NCBI GenBank assembly: GCA_026169195.1
Contig: JAPFEH010000046.1
Coordinates: 62,001-126,000, forward strand
Origin: Dysosmobacter sp.
Lineage (GTDB): Bacteria; Bacillota; Clostridia; Oscillospirales; Oscillospiraceae
Reading direction: 5' to 3'
Length of the DNA stretch: 64,000 bases
Position 1 is the first letter of the stretch; every line of letters begins with the position of its first letter. Made by a program: the position numbers and the translations under genes. This document shows positions 52,350-61,525 of this stretch, piece by piece. The notes beneath the pieces are model-generated. The model did not search any database. It had not been told where the DNA came from and saw nothing but the letters and a program-made list of their open reading frames with translations.

Positions 52350-53798
52350 ATGAATACGGAACAGAAGCGGAACATGACCATGCTCTGTGACTTCTATGAG
52401 CTGACCATGGGAAATGGATATTTTCAAGCGGGATATCAGGACCGTGTCACGTACTTTGACGTGTTTTTTCGGGATGTACCGGATAAGGGCGGATTTGCCA
52501 TCTGCGCGGGGCTGGATCAGTTGATTGACTATATCCAAAACCTCCATTTTGATGAAGAGGATATCGCATATCTGCGCAGTAAAAAGCTGTTCTCTGAAGC
52601 TTTTTTGACATATCTGCGGAATTTCCGATTCACCGGAGATATCTGGGCCATACCGGAGGGAACGCCTATTTTCCCGCGGGAACCGGTGGTGACCGTCCGT
52701 GCCAAGGCCATTGAGGCACAGCTGATTGAAACATTTTTGCTGTTGACAATCAATCACCAGAGCCTAATTGCGACCAAAGCCAACCGGATCGTTCGGGCGG
52801 CACAGGGGCGGACCGTGCTGGAGTTCGGCTCGCGCCGGGCGCAGGGAACCGACGGGGCCATTTCCGGTGCGCGCGCGGCCTATATCGGGGGCTGCAAGGG
52901 GACGGCCTGCACGATTTCCGACCAGCTCTTCGGTGTGCCTGCCGGCGGCACCATGGCGCATTCCTGGGTGCAGATGTTTGACAGCCAGTATGAGGCGTTT
53001 AAAACCTACTGCGAGATTTACCCAACCAATGCCACCTTGCTGGTCGATACCTATAATGTCCTCAAATCCGGTGTTCCCGATGCAATTCGGGCGTTTAACG
53101 AGGTTTTGAAGCCCCTCGGGATCAAGAAGTGCGGCATCCGGCTGGACTCCGGCGACATTGCCTATCTCAGCCGGGAAGCCCGAAAGATGCTGGATGAGGC
53201 GGGATGGACGGAATGCCAGATCTCTGCATCCAATGCGCTGGATGAATACCTCATTCAAGATTTGCTCCAGCAGGGGGCCAAAGTGGATCTGTTCGGCGTG
53301 GGTGAGCGGATGATTACGGCCAGCAGCCAGCCGGTATTCGGCGGTGTTTATAAGCTGGCGGCTGTGGAGGATGCGCAGGGAACGATCATCCCAAAAATCA
53401 AGGTCAGCGAAAATATCGATAAAATCACAAATCCTCACTTCAAGAAAGTGTTCCGGATTTTTGACAAGGCTACCGGAAAAGCGGAGGCGGACTATATCAC
53501 AGTCTGGGATGAGACTGTGGATGAGTCAAAGCCTTTGGAGCTGTTTGATCCCCGTGCCACGTGGAAGCGCAAGACCTATACCGGATTTGAAGCCAAGCCC
53601 TTGCAGGTGCAGGTGTTCCGGGGCGGAGAGCTGGTCTATCGTCAGCCGTCCCTGCAGGAGATCCAGAGCTATTGCGCTCAGCAGGTGGATACGTTGTGGG
53701 ACGAAGTAAAACGGTTTGAAAATCCCCATAACTATTATGTGGATCTGAGCCAGAAGCTGTGGGATATCAAGCAGGACCTGCTGCGGCAGAGCAGATAA
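52350..53798 (+). CDS. pncB: Nicotinate phosphoribosyltransferase
   Basis: The enzyme converts nicotinate plus PRPP (with ATP) to nicotinate mononucleotide, the substrate of NadD. The 482-residue protein has LCDFYELTMGNGYFQAG at the start, FGSRRAQGTDGAISGARAAYIGG, GTMAHSWVQMF, VDTYNVLKSGVPDA, RLDSGDIAYLSREARKML and FGVGERMITASSQPVFGGVYKL. Together with nadD at 41.9 kb it supplies the NAD salvage route. It is a single gene with strong promoter and terminator. Confidence 0.96.
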   Translation: MNTEQKRNMTMLCDFYELTMGNGYFQAGYQDRVTYFDVFFRDVPDKGGFAICAGLDQLIDYIQNLHFDEEDIAYLRSKKLFSEAFLTYLRNFRFTGDIWAIPEGTPIFPREPVVTVRAKAIEAQLIETFLLLTINHQSLIATKANRIVRAAQGRTVLEFGSRRAQGTDGAISGARAAYIGGCKGTACTISDQLFGVPAGGTMAHSWVQMFDSQYEAFKTYCEIYPTNATLLVDTYNVLKSGVPDAIRAFNEVLKPLGIKKCGIRLDSGDIAYLSREARKMLDEAGWTECQISASNALDEYLIQDLLQQGAKVDLFGVGERMITASSQPVFGGVYKLAAVEDAQGTIIPKIKVSENIDKITNPHFKKVFRIFDKATGKAEADYITVWDETVDESKPLELFDPRATWKRKTYTGFEAKPLQVQVFRGGELVYRQPSLQEIQSYCAQQVDTLWDEVKRFENPHNYYVDLSQKLWDIKQDLLRQSR

Positions 53799-53814
53799 CA
53801 TAGCCTAATATGGA

Positions 53815-53881
53815 AGGGCGCACAGCACAGTGCTGTGCGCCCTGAAAAAAATCCCCTGATGAAATCATCAGGGGATTTTTG
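53815..53881 (+). terminator. Double hairpin terminator of pncB, also facing the BMP gene
   Basis: Two hairpins follow pncB: a GC-rich one at about 53815-53843 and one with A-run and T-run (ATCCCCTGATG and complement, 53844-53880). The second can also terminate the converging binding-protein gene. Confidence 0.85.
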
Positions 53882-53898
53882 CGGGTTTAAGAGGGAAA

Positions 53899-55146
53899 TC
53901 AGCCGTAGGCTTCGTCCAGCAGGGTGATTCCGTCGATCCGCAGATCGAAGTAGGGAGCGGAACGATACTCGGACTCGTGGAAGTAACCGTCGGCAATGAC
54001 CTCGGTGTCGGGGGTGTAATTGGCGTCGGAATCCACATCAGCCTGATAGCTGTCCATTGCCTTGCCGTCTACGGTGAAGGCAGCGGTATCGAAGACATGC
54101 AGAGAGCCGTCTTCCAGCTTGGCGGTAGCTTCAGCGATGGCCTCGGCGGTGCCCTCGGCAACGGCCTTCTCATTCAGGTCCGTGAGCACCACGGAGCCGG
54201 TAGCCAGAGTGCCGGTCCAGTCGGCGTCAATGGCTTCACCCTTCATAGCGGCAGAAATGGCGTATTCATAATAGGGCGTCCAGTCGATGCGGGAAGAGAC
54301 GAGATAGGTGTTGGGGCAGGCGGATTCCGTAGAGCCATTGTAGGAAACATTGGGAACGCCGGCCAGCTCACAGGCAGTCGGAGCACCCATGGAGTCCGCA
54401 TGCTGGCTGATGATCTTGCAGCCGTTGTTGATGAGTTTCTGTGCGCCTTCCTTCTCGGCCGTCTCATCGTACCAGGAGCCGGTGAAGGTGACTTCCATGG
54501 TAGCAGTGGGGCAGACGGAACGGGCGCCCAGGAAGAAGGAGGTATAGCCGGAAACCACCTCAGCGTAAGTAAAGGCGCCGACATAACCGATCTTGGCTTC
54601 CTCCGCGGAGAATTCGCCGGCAGCGATCATCTCGTTGAGCTTCATACCGGCGGCGATACCAGCCAGATAGCGGCCCTCATAGATGGAGGCGAAGGCGTTG
54701 TGGTAGTTATCCAGACCCTCTGTGTGAGCCTTGACGCCGGTGGAATGGCAGAACTGGACATCAGGGAACTCCTTGGCTGCCTGAATCATATAGTCCTCAT
54801 GACCGAAGCTGTCTGCGAAGATGATGTTGCAGCCATCGTCAGCCAGTTCGGCGGCGGTGTCATAGCACTCCTGTCCCTCGGGAACATTGGTCTTGAATAC
54901 ATAGTTGGTGATGCCCAGATTTTCGCAGGCAGCCTTGGCGCCGTTGATGAAATTCAGGTCATAGGTGGAGTTTTCGTCGTGCAGGAAAATGAAACCGACC
55001 TTGATGTCAGATGCGGGATCCGCTGCGGGCTCCTGTGTGTCAGCGGGCTTCTCGGCATCGGCGGGAGCCTCATCTTTCTTTCCGCCGCAGGCGGCCAGAC
55101 TCAAAGACAGGACCAAAGCGAGAAGCAGTGCAAGGAACTTCTTCAT
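53899..55146 (-). CDS. BMP-family (Med/PnrA-like) substrate-binding lipoprotein
   Basis: The 415-residue lipoprotein has MKKFLALLLALVLSLSLAAC (lipobox LAAC, Cys about 20) and a Asp/Glu/Pro-rich linker, then the BMP (basic membrane protein) fold: IKVGFIFLHDENSTYDLNFINGAKAAC, FADSFGHEDYMIQAAKEFPDVQFCHSTG, RYLAGIAAGMKL and AKIGYVGAFTYAEVVSGYTSFFLGARSV. BMP proteins bind nucleosides/purines for ABC import. The cognate permease and ATPase are not in the window. It lies next to arcC, so a purine ligand is attractive but only inferred. ATG 55146 follows AAGGAGG. Confidence 0.9.
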   Translation of the reverse strand: MKKFLALLLALVLSLSLAACGGKKDEAPADAEKPADTQEPAADPASDIKVGFIFLHDENSTYDLNFINGAKAACENLGITNYVFKTNVPEGQECYDTAAELADDGCNIIFADSFGHEDYMIQAAKEFPDVQFCHSTGVKAHTEGLDNYHNAFASIYEGRYLAGIAAGMKLNEMIAAGEFSAEEAKIGYVGAFTYAEVVSGYTSFFLGARSVCPTATMEVTFTGSWYDETAEKEGAQKLINNGCKIISQHADSMGAPTACELAGVPNVSYNGSTESACPNTYLVSSRIDWTPYYEYAISAAMKGEAIDADWTGTLATGSVVLTDLNEKAVAEGTAEAIAEATAKLEDGSLHVFDTAAFTVDGKAMDSYQADVDSDANYTPDTEVIADGYFHESEYRSAPYFDLRIDGITLLDEAYG

Positions 55147-55204
55147 TCTGTTTTCCTCCTTCAAAAAATAAAATTAGGCCATGGAATGACCTTCTTCTAA
55201 TGTC

Positions 55205-55233
55205 ATCATACAAGGTTGACCCTGAAAATTCAA
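55205..55233 (-). promoter_or_regulatory. Promoter of the BMP-protein gene
   Basis: Minus-strand TTGAAT and TATGAT are 17 bases apart, 59 bases before the ATG. The -10 is the same as that of the ygeY promoter. Confidence 0.65.
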
Positions 55234-55327
55234 CTGGAATTTTACATTTTTGTAATAAAATTCAATGGAAATTCAGGTTTCTTACTTACGTAATTTATCA
55301 AAACGCACGAAAGAGAAAATAAACAAC

Positions 55328-55358
55328 AAAAAGGGGAGTGGTATTACCACTCCCCTTT
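55328..55358 (-). terminator. Terminator of the ygeY-ygeW-arcC transcript
   Basis: A 13-bp stem (AAAGGGGAGTGGT and complement) is followed on the minus strand by T residues, about 30 bases after the arcC stop. Confidence 0.85.
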
Positions 55359-55389
55359 GTAAAAACAAACAGGTCGACCTTTTGCGGAT

Positions 55390-56331
55390 TTACAGGGTGA
55401 TCGAAGTTCCGGTTTTCCCGGAAATCCCGTCTCTGGCTTTTTCCAGCAGAGTAATGAGTGCTGAACGTCCGGGCTTGCTTTCGGCGAATTGTACGGCTGC
55501 CTGCACCTTGGGCAGCATGGAGCCGGGGGCGAATTGCCCCTCTGCCATATAGCTCCGGGCCTGCTCGGGCGTCAGGGTGTCCAGCCAGCTTTGATTCGGC
55601 TTACCGAAGTTGATGGCGACCTTTTCCACGGCGGTCAGAATCACCAGACAGTCGGCATCCAGCTGCTGGGCCAGCACACAGGAGGCAAAGTCCTTGTCAA
55701 CCACAGCCGCAGCGCCTTTGAGGTGATGCCTCTCTGTGGCGAATACGGGAATCCCGCCGCCGCCGCAGGCAATGACCACCAATCCGGCATCCACCATATC
55801 GCGGATGGATTCGATCTCCACAATAGATTGGGGACGGGGAGAGGCCACCACACGGCGGTATCCGCGGCCGGCGTCCTCAATCACCTGATATCCGCGCTCT
55901 GCAACCATCTTGTCAGCCTCAGCCTTGGTCATAAAGGAGCCGATGGGCTTGGTGGGATTCAGAAAGGCGGGATCGTCCGGATCTACCTGCACCTGCGTCA
56001 GCACGGTGGAGACGCCTTTGTGAATACCGCGGTCCAGCAATTCTTCCCGAAGGGAGTTTTGCAGGTCATAACCGATATAGCCCTGACTCATGGCAACACA
56101 TACAGATAAAGGACAGGGGATATATTTTTCCGGGTCGGAACGGGTCAGTTCAGCCATGGCGGTCTGGATCATCCCCACCTGAGGTCCGTTGCCATGGGCG
56201 ATGACGACCTCATGGCCTGCTTCAATCAAGTCGGCGATGGCCTTGGCGGTTTCCCTGACGGCGGTCATCTGTTCGGGAAGATTATTGCCCAAGGCGTTGC
56301 CGCCCAAGGCAATGACGATACGTTTACCCAT
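55390..56331 (-). CDS. arcC: Carbamate kinase
   Basis: The enzyme transfers phosphate from carbamoyl phosphate to ADP, giving ATP, ammonia and CO2. The 313-residue protein shows VIALGGNALGNN, VIAHGNGPQVGMI, CVAMSQGYIGYDLQ, KPIGSFMTKAEAD, ACGGGGIPV and DKDFASCVLAQQLDAD, LTAVEKVAINFGKPNQ: the full carbamate-kinase pattern. As the last gene of the unit after ygeW it would harvest energy from the carbamoyl phosphate made there. A weak hairpin before it (56396-56431) may lower its expression. Confidence 0.95.
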   Translation of the reverse strand: MGKRIVIALGGNALGNNLPEQMTAVRETAKAIADLIEAGHEVVIAHGNGPQVGMIQTAMAELTRSDPEKYIPCPLSVCVAMSQGYIGYDLQNSLREELLDRGIHKGVSTVLTQVQVDPDDPAFLNPTKPIGSFMTKAEADKMVAERGYQVIEDAGRGYRRVVASPRPQSIVEIESIRDMVDAGLVVIACGGGGIPVFATERHHLKGAAAVVDKDFASCVLAQQLDADCLVILTAVEKVAINFGKPNQSWLDTLTPEQARSYMAEGQFAPGSMLPKVQAAVQFAESKPGRSALITLLEKARDGISGKTGTSITL

Positions 56332-56395
56332 GATGAAATACCTCGCAGATTTGTAGTGAGTGGAAAAATGTGCAGATGGTTTCTATAAAGAATGG

Positions 56396-56431
56396 AAAAT
56401 CCGCCTGAGACGCAGAACACATATCAGGCGG
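56396..56431 (-). terminator. Weak hairpin between ygeW and arcC
   Basis: CCGCCTGA and its complement (56401-56408, 56424-56431) flank a 15-base loop and are followed on the minus strand by ATTTTC. Partial termination or a processing site is possible. Confidence 0.4.
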
Positions 56432-56466
56432 ACGATCCATTTCAGCGTAAATTGTCGGTGGCTGGA

Positions 56467-57666
56467 TTATTTCGCAAACTCGCGCTTGGCGGCACGCTCC
56501 TCCAGTGCTTTCAGCGTAGCCTGCGGATCCTTGCATTTGGCAAGGAAAATCATAGCGGCGATGATATAGGGCTTGAAGGAAGCCTCTTTATACAAGGGGG
56601 TGCGGTAACGGTCAAATACGGAAGCATCCACTTCGCCGCTTTCACAGGAAACACCAGTGATATCTGCGGGCAGGCAGTGCAGGTACAAGGCCTTGCCATC
56701 CTTGGTCTTGGCCATCATCTCTTCCGTGCAGGCCCAGTCCTTGTGCTGGGCGTTCTGCGCCAGCAGCTCCTTTTCCAGAGCGTTGATGCCATCGGAATCT
56801 CCCTTGGCATAAAGGTCGGTGCGCTTTTCCATGGCGGCGAAAGGAGCCCAGCTCTTGGGATAGACGATATCGGCATCCTGAAATGCCGCTTCCATGGAGT
56901 TGGTCTTGGTGAAGGAACCGCCGGAGGCGGCAGCGTTCTTTCTGGCGACCTCTTCCACCTCAGGCATGACCTCATAGCCTTCGGGATGGGCCAGCACCAC
57001 GTCCATGCCGAACCGGGTCATCAGGCCGATGACGCCCTGAGGAACAGAAAGGGGCTTGCCGTAGGAAGGGGAATAGGCCCAAGTCATGGCAACCTTCTTG
57101 CCCTTCAGGTTCTCCACGCCGCCGAACTCATGGATGATGTGCAGCATATCCGCCATACACTGGGTAGGATGGTCAATGTCGCACTGCAGGTTGACCAGAG
57201 TGGGCTTCTGCTCCAGAACGCCGTTCTGATTGCCCTCCGTCACAGCATCTACGACCTCGTGCATGTATTTGTTGCCCTTGCCGATATACATATCGTCCCG
57301 GATGCCGATGACATCAGCCATGAAGGAGATCATGTTGGCAGTTTCACGGACGGTCTCACCATGGGCGATCTGGCTTTTTCCCTCGTCCAGATCCTGAACC
57401 TCCAGACCCAGCAGATTGCAGGCGGAGGCAAAAGAGAACCGGGTACGGGTGGAGTTGTCCCGGAACAGGGAAATGCCAAGACCGGATTCGAAAATTTTCG
57501 TAGAGATGTTATTTTCCCGCATATAGCGCAGGGCATCCGCCACGGTGAAGACGGCTTCGATCTCGTCATCTGTCTTTTCCCAAGTCAGGAAAAAATCGCC
57601 GTTGTACATTTCCTTGAAATTCAGGGCATTGAGTTTGTCAATATACATCTGCAAAGTTTTATCCAT
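56467..57666 (-). CDS. ygeW: Knotted carbamoyltransferase YgeW
   Basis: YgeW belongs to the ornithine/aspartate carbamoyltransferase superfamily; its substrate is not firmly known, and it acts in purine/ureide breakdown neighbourhoods. The 399-residue protein has the carbamoyl-phosphate loop FRDNSTRTRFSFASA (STRTR), GKSQIAHGETVRETA, HPTQCMADMLHI, and HCLPADITG. It lacks the ornithine-type SMG signature and has the longer YgeW middle region. AAAGGAGAAC precedes the ATG. It is the middle gene between ygeY (52 bp) and arcC (135 bp). Confidence 0.93.
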   Translation of the reverse strand: MDKTLQMYIDKLNALNFKEMYNGDFFLTWEKTDDEIEAVFTVADALRYMRENNISTKIFESGLGISLFRDNSTRTRFSFASACNLLGLEVQDLDEGKSQIAHGETVRETANMISFMADVIGIRDDMYIGKGNKYMHEVVDAVTEGNQNGVLEQKPTLVNLQCDIDHPTQCMADMLHIIHEFGGVENLKGKKVAMTWAYSPSYGKPLSVPQGVIGLMTRFGMDVVLAHPEGYEVMPEVEEVARKNAAASGGSFTKTNSMEAAFQDADIVYPKSWAPFAAMEKRTDLYAKGDSDGINALEKELLAQNAQHKDWACTEEMMAKTKDGKALYLHCLPADITGVSCESGEVDASVFDRYRTPLYKEASFKPYIIAAMIFLAKCKDPQATLKALEERAAKREFAK

Positions 57667-57718
57667 TGTTTCGTTCTCCTTTATCTCTGAATGGTATCCG
57701 TATCAGGCGCTTCGGGTA

Positions 57719-59131
57719 TTACTGGATGTTGTTGCTGGTCAGGCTCTGGCGGAATTCCGTTGCATCTTCCGTTTTGTTTTCCGGCTTATACAGTCCCGGA
57801 ACCGCGGCGTACAGTGCGGCACAGGTGACCAGATCCTGTTTCCAAGTGATCTCGTTGGGTGCATGGGCCTGAGATTCGGCGCCGGGGCCAAAGCCTACGC
57901 AGGGGATGCCGTAACGTCCCTGAATGGACACGCAGTTGGTGGAGAAGGTCCATTTATCGGTCAGAGGACGGCCTTCGCGCAGGTGCATGGCATCCTTTTT
58001 CGGGTCGGCGTCGGCGTGGCCGATGCGCTTGTCACCCCACAGAGCGTGGTGGGCATCCACCAGAGCCTGCACATGAGCGGCGCTTTCCTTGTTGATCCAA
58101 GTGGGGAAGAAGCACTCTGTTTCATAGACGGTGCCGGTCCATGCGGGCCGGTCATACATGTACATACTGACCTTCACATCATCGCGATATTTCTGGACAG
58201 AGGGCAGCTCTTCGATTTCTTTCAGGCAGGAATCCCATGTCTCTCCGGCGGTCATGCGGCGGTCGATGGAGATGGAGCAGCTGTCTGCCACGGCGCAGCG
58301 GGAGGGAGAGGTGTAAAAGATCTGGGAGGTGGTGCAGGTGCCGCGGCCGAGGAACTGCGCGTCCTCGTAATGTTGGGGATTGAACTCGGGATTCAGCATT
58401 TTGACAAGTCCCTTGACCTTGTTGGAGGGACCGTCCCCGTTCTCGTTCAGAGCACGGACGTCCTGAAGGATGTCTGCCATCTTATAGATGGCGTTGTCGC
58501 CGCGTTCGGGAGCGGAACCATGGCAGGAGATTCCCTTCACGTCCACACGGATCTCCATGCGGCCCCGATGACCGCGGTAGATGCCGCCGTCGGTGGGTTC
58601 GGTGGAGATGACAAACTCGATTTTGCTGCGGGCGTCCTCGGGGCCGTGGAAGTACTGATTGACGATGTACTGCCAGCACATGCCGTCGCAGTCCTCTTCC
58701 TGAACGGAGCCGACTACCATGATTTTGTAGCCATCGGGGATCAAGCCCAGATCCTTCATGATCTTGGCACCGTAGACGGCGGAGGCCATGCCGCCTTCCT
58801 GATCGGAACCGCCGCGGCCGAAAATGATGTCGTCGGTTTCATATCCGGTATAGGGATCGGCTTCCCAGTTGCTGATGTTGCCGATGCCGACGGTGTCGAT
58901 GTGGGAATCAATGGCGATGATCTTTTCACCTTCGCCCATCCATCCGATCACATTGCCCAGACCGTCGATCTCCACTTTGTCGTAACCAAGCTTTTCCATT
59001 TCGGCCTTGATGCACATGACGACCTCCTTTTCCTCGCAGCTTTCGCTGGGGTGGGAGATCATATCCCGCAGGAACCGGGACATGTCAGCTTGATAGCCTC
59101 TGGCTGCCTGTTTGATCGCTTCAAAATCCAT
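57719..59131 (-). CDS. ygeY: YgeY-family M20 metallopeptidase/amidohydrolase
   Basis: The 470-residue M20 enzyme has [11 protein letters not shown] (first metal ligand), [31 protein letters not shown] (catalytic Glu pair), [15 protein letters not shown] and [22 protein letters not shown] (dimerisation domain). YgeY-type enzymes (TIGR03526, selenium-linked hydrolase) probably cleave an amide of a small nitrogen compound. ATG 59131 is chosen because GGAGG lies 8 bases upstream; the TTG in frame overlaps it. First gene of the minus-strand unit; the promoter and operator lie upstream. Confidence 0.93.
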   Translation of the reverse strand: MDFEAIKQAARGYQADMSRFLRDMISHPSESCEEKEVVMCIKAEMEKLGYDKVEIDGLGNVIGWMGEGEKIIAIDSHIDTVGIGNISNWEADPYTGYETDDIIFGRGGSDQEGGMASAVYGAKIMKDLGLIPDGYKIMVVGSVQEEDCDGMCWQYIVNQYFHGPEDARSKIEFVISTEPTDGGIYRGHRGRMEIRVDVKGISCHGSAPERGDNAIYKMADILQDVRALNENGDGPSNKVKGLVKMLNPEFNPQHYEDAQFLGRGTCTTSQIFYTSPSRCAVADSCSISIDRRMTAGETWDSCLKEIEELPSVQKYRDDVKVSMYMYDRPAWTGTVYETECFFPTWINKESAAHVQALVDAHHALWGDKRIGHADADPKKDAMHLREGRPLTDKWTFSTNCVSIQGRYGIPCVGFGPGAESQAHAPNEITWKQDLVTCAALYAAVPGLYKPENKTEDATEFRQSLTSNNIQ

Positions 59132-59161
59132 ACCGTCATCCTCCGTCAAATATGATGTATA

Positions 59162-59187
59162 AGGGGTAAATCACACTCTCTACCCCT
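59162..59187. promoter_or_regulatory. Candidate operator (inverted repeat) at the ygeY promoter
   Basis: AGGGGTA at 59162-59168 is repeated in inverted form (TACCCCT) at 59181-59187, 12 bases apart, immediately downstream of the minus-strand -10 element. The size fits a dimeric repressor site. The co-located YheO-type regulator is the obvious candidate; not shown. Confidence 0.5.
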
Positions 59188-59215
59188 ATCATAGCACAAG
59201 AATTCCAGTTGTCAA
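59188..59215 (-). promoter_or_regulatory. Promoter of ygeY-ygeW-arcC
   Basis: Minus-strand TTGACA and TATGAT are 16 bases apart, adjacent to the inverted repeat. Confidence 0.75.
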
Positions 59216-59255
59216 ACAAAAAATTAGAAAACCAAAAAAACTTTTTGAAAAACGG

Positions 59256-59283
59256 TTGATTTCTATAAAAAATATGGTATGAT
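59256..59283 (+). promoter_or_regulatory. Promoter of the regulator and PLP-enzyme genes
   Basis: TTGATT and TATGAT are 16 bases apart, mirroring the divergent ygeY promoter. Confidence 0.6.
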
Positions 59284-59306
59284 AGGGATGGTAGATTAGA
59301 ACGTTT

Positions 59307-59987
59307 TTGAAAAAACCGGAAGAAAAGGAGGAACTGCCTACGGAAAGCGGAAAGTTAGAAATGCTGCGGCAGGTGGCAAACGGCATCGCAGCGCAGTTTG
59401 GGACCAACTGCGAGGTGGTGGTCCATGACCTGAGCCGTAATCCGGACCACTCCATTGTGCATATAGTGAACGGTCATGTCTCCGGCCGTAAAGTGGGGGA
59501 CGGGGCTTCCAATGTGGTCATGGAACAGCTGGAGACCAATGATCCGGAGCCGCGGGACCATCTGTGCTATCTGATGAAAACGCCGGATGGGAAGATCTTG
59601 AAATCTTCCACGGTTTATATCCGGAACGGGAAGGGGAAGGTCTCTGCCATTCTGGCGATCAATTATGACATTTCCAAATTGATGATGGTGGAAAGCGCCG
59701 TGCGGGAGCTGATCTCCACGCCGGAGCCTCAGCAGTCGGAGCCGGAAAAGATCGTGAACATCAACGATCTGCTGGAGGATCTGATCCAGCAGTCGGTTGC
59801 GCTGGTGGGAAAGCCGGTGGCTTTGATGAATAAGGATGACAAAGTGAAAGCCATCCAGTTCTTGAGTCAGAACGGTGCGTTTCTGGTCACCAAGTCCGGT
59901 GATAAGATTGCAAAATACTTTGGAATTTCCAAGTATACATTATATTCTTATATTGATATCAAACAGCAGGAGGGAAAAGCCACATGA
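59307..59987 (+). CDS. YheO-type PAS/HTH transcriptional regulator
   Basis: The roughly 215-residue protein has a PAS-like sensing domain (EMLRQVANGIAAQFGTNCEVVVHDLSRNPDHSIVHIVNGHVSGRKVGD, then DHLCYLMKTPDGKILKSSTVYIRNGKGKVSAILAINYDIS) and a C-terminal HTH (KAIQFLSQNGAFLVTKSGDKIAKYFGISKYTLYSYID). These belong to the YheO/DauR-like family, which regulates amino-acid or related catabolism. The start is uncertain: the only strong ribosome site (AAGGAGG at 59325-59331) points to ACG 59340 or the far ATG 59361, while TTG 59307 lacks one. The stop overlaps the next ATG. Confidence 0.85.
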   Translation: MKKPEEKEELPTESGKLEMLRQVANGIAAQFGTNCEVVVHDLSRNPDHSIVHIVNGHVSGRKVGDGASNVVMEQLETNDPEPRDHLCYLMKTPDGKILKSSTVYIRNGKGKVSAILAINYDISKLMMVESAVRELISTPEPQQSEPEKIVNINDLLEDLIQQSVALVGKPVALMNKDDKVKAIQFLSQNGAFLVTKSGDKIAKYFGISKYTLYSYIDIKQQEGKAT

Positions 59988-61459
59988 TTGATTTGACTAT
60001 CCATCAAGAGGGATTGGCGCACAATCTGAAAAAAGCAAAGGAAAACGGCATTATCATCCCTACCATCCGGCAGATGCAGCATCCTGAGACGATTCCGGAA
60101 AAGATTCAGGAACGGCTGAAAACCGTCGGGCTGTGGGATGTGGACCCGCTGAACCTGTTCCGCATTACATGGAAAAACGAGCCGAAGGAATCCGGCGGAC
60201 TGTTTCAGGCGGTCCCCAATTACATCGAACTGCCCTCTGTGCTGACAGGCGTGCCCTGCCGCATCATCGCCATGGTGGGCAAGTGGTTCCCCACCGGCTG
60301 CCACAAGGTGGGGGCGTCGTTTGGCTGTCTGGCGCCCAGACTGGTAACGGGACAGTTTGACGTTGACAAGCACAAGGCCGTGTGGCCCTCCACCGGAAAC
60401 TACTGCCGCGGAGGCGCGTTCAACTCCCGTCTGCTGGGGGCGCAGGGAGTGGCGATCCTGCCGGCGGAGATGAGCCGGGAACGGTTCGACTGGCTCCATG
60501 AGATCGGGGCGGAAGTCATTGCGACGCCGGGATGCGAATCGAATGTCAAAGAGATCTTTGATAAGACCAATGAATTGAAGCAGGACCCTCTGTACATGAT
60601 TTTCAATCAGTTTGAGGAGATGGGCAATCCCCTTTGGCATTATAACGTGACCGGCAATGCGCTGGCTGATGTATTTGAAGCGGTCAAACGCCCCGGAGAC
60701 CGCTTTGCCGCCGCCGCCTTCACGTCCGGTTCTGCCGGAACCATGTCCACCGGAGACCGGCTCAAGGAGCTTTATCCGCACTTGAAGCTGGGCGTAGGCG
60801 AGGCGCTCCAGTGCCCCACCATTTTGAACAACGGCTTTGGCGGACACCGGATCGAAGGGATCGGCGATAAACATATTCCGTGGATCCATAATGTGAAAAA
60901 TACCGATATGGCCATTGCCATTGACGATGAGGATTCCCAGCGGCTGCTGCGGCTGTTCAATACGCCGGAAGGAAAGGACTATTTGCTGCATACGCTGAAG
61001 CTGGAGCCTGAATTGGTGGAAAAACTCAGCTGGCTGGGAATTTCGGGCATCGCCAACGTGCTCTGCTGCATCAAGATGGCGAAATACTACGAACTGACAG
61101 AGCGGGACGTGGTTGGAACGGTGCTGACAGATTCCGCTTCCATGTACGGCAGCCGCATTGCGGAGCTGAATGAACAGTACGGAGCATACAACATGAACGA
61201 GGCGGTGCTGGACCATCACCTGCATATGCTCGGACTGAAAACGGACAGCATGATGGAGCTGACCTATATGGATCGCAAACGGGTCCACAACCTGAAATAT
61301 TATACTTGGGTGGAGCAGCAGGGAAAGACTTCCGAGGAGCTGAACGCCCTGTGGTATGACACGGAAGGCACATGGGATGCCGTTCACGCGCAGGCTGAGG
61401 AACTGGATGAGCTCATCAATGCCTTTAATGAGGAAACCGGCGTACTGAAAAATCTGTAA
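59984..61459 (+). CDS. Fold-type-II PLP-dependent enzyme of unassigned activity
   Basis: The 491-residue protein belongs to the tryptophan-synthase-beta/cysteine-synthase superfamily. It has the Schiff-base lysine at about K108 in PTGCHKVGASFG, the asparagine loop in STGNYCRGGA, and the phosphate-binding segment TSGSAGTMSTGDR, then a distinct C-terminal region (about 380-490) with DSASMYGSRIAELNEQYG. It is longer than E. coli YgeX (about 400 residues) and lacks its typical sequence, so it is not a simple diaminopropionate ammonia-lyase. Homologues are often annotated only as a PLP-dependent protein subunit beta. It follows the regulator with a 4-bp overlap. Confidence 0.85.
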   Translation: MIDLTIHQEGLAHNLKKAKENGIIIPTIRQMQHPETIPEKIQERLKTVGLWDVDPLNLFRITWKNEPKESGGLFQAVPNYIELPSVLTGVPCRIIAMVGKWFPTGCHKVGASFGCLAPRLVTGQFDVDKHKAVWPSTGNYCRGGAFNSRLLGAQGVAILPAEMSRERFDWLHEIGAEVIATPGCESNVKEIFDKTNELKQDPLYMIFNQFEEMGNPLWHYNVTGNALADVFEAVKRPGDRFAAAAFTSGSAGTMSTGDRLKELYPHLKLGVGEALQCPTILNNGFGGHRIEGIGDKHIPWIHNVKNTDMAIAIDDEDSQRLLRLFNTPEGKDYLLHTLKLEPELVEKLSWLGISGIANVLCCIKMAKYYELTERDVVGTVLTDSASMYGSRIAELNEQYGAYNMNEAVLDHHLHMLGLKTDSMMELTYMDRKRVHNLKYYTWVEQQGKTSEELNALWYDTEGTWDAVHAQAEELDELINAFNEETGVLKNL

Positions 61460-61525
61460 AGGAAATTCACATCACAGGAAAACGCGGGGTGGACGTGGGT
61501 CTGCCCTGCGGGATCGGGGGACTGC

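Noticed and set aside
59948-61387. 479-residue minus-strand frame over the PLP enzyme gene
   Set aside because: Shadow of the plus-strand gene, which has PLP motifs and a ribosome site.
59984-61459. Assignment as YgeX diaminopropionate ammonia-lyase
   Set aside because: Length and motifs differ from YgeX; only the PLP fold is shared, so the specific name was not used.
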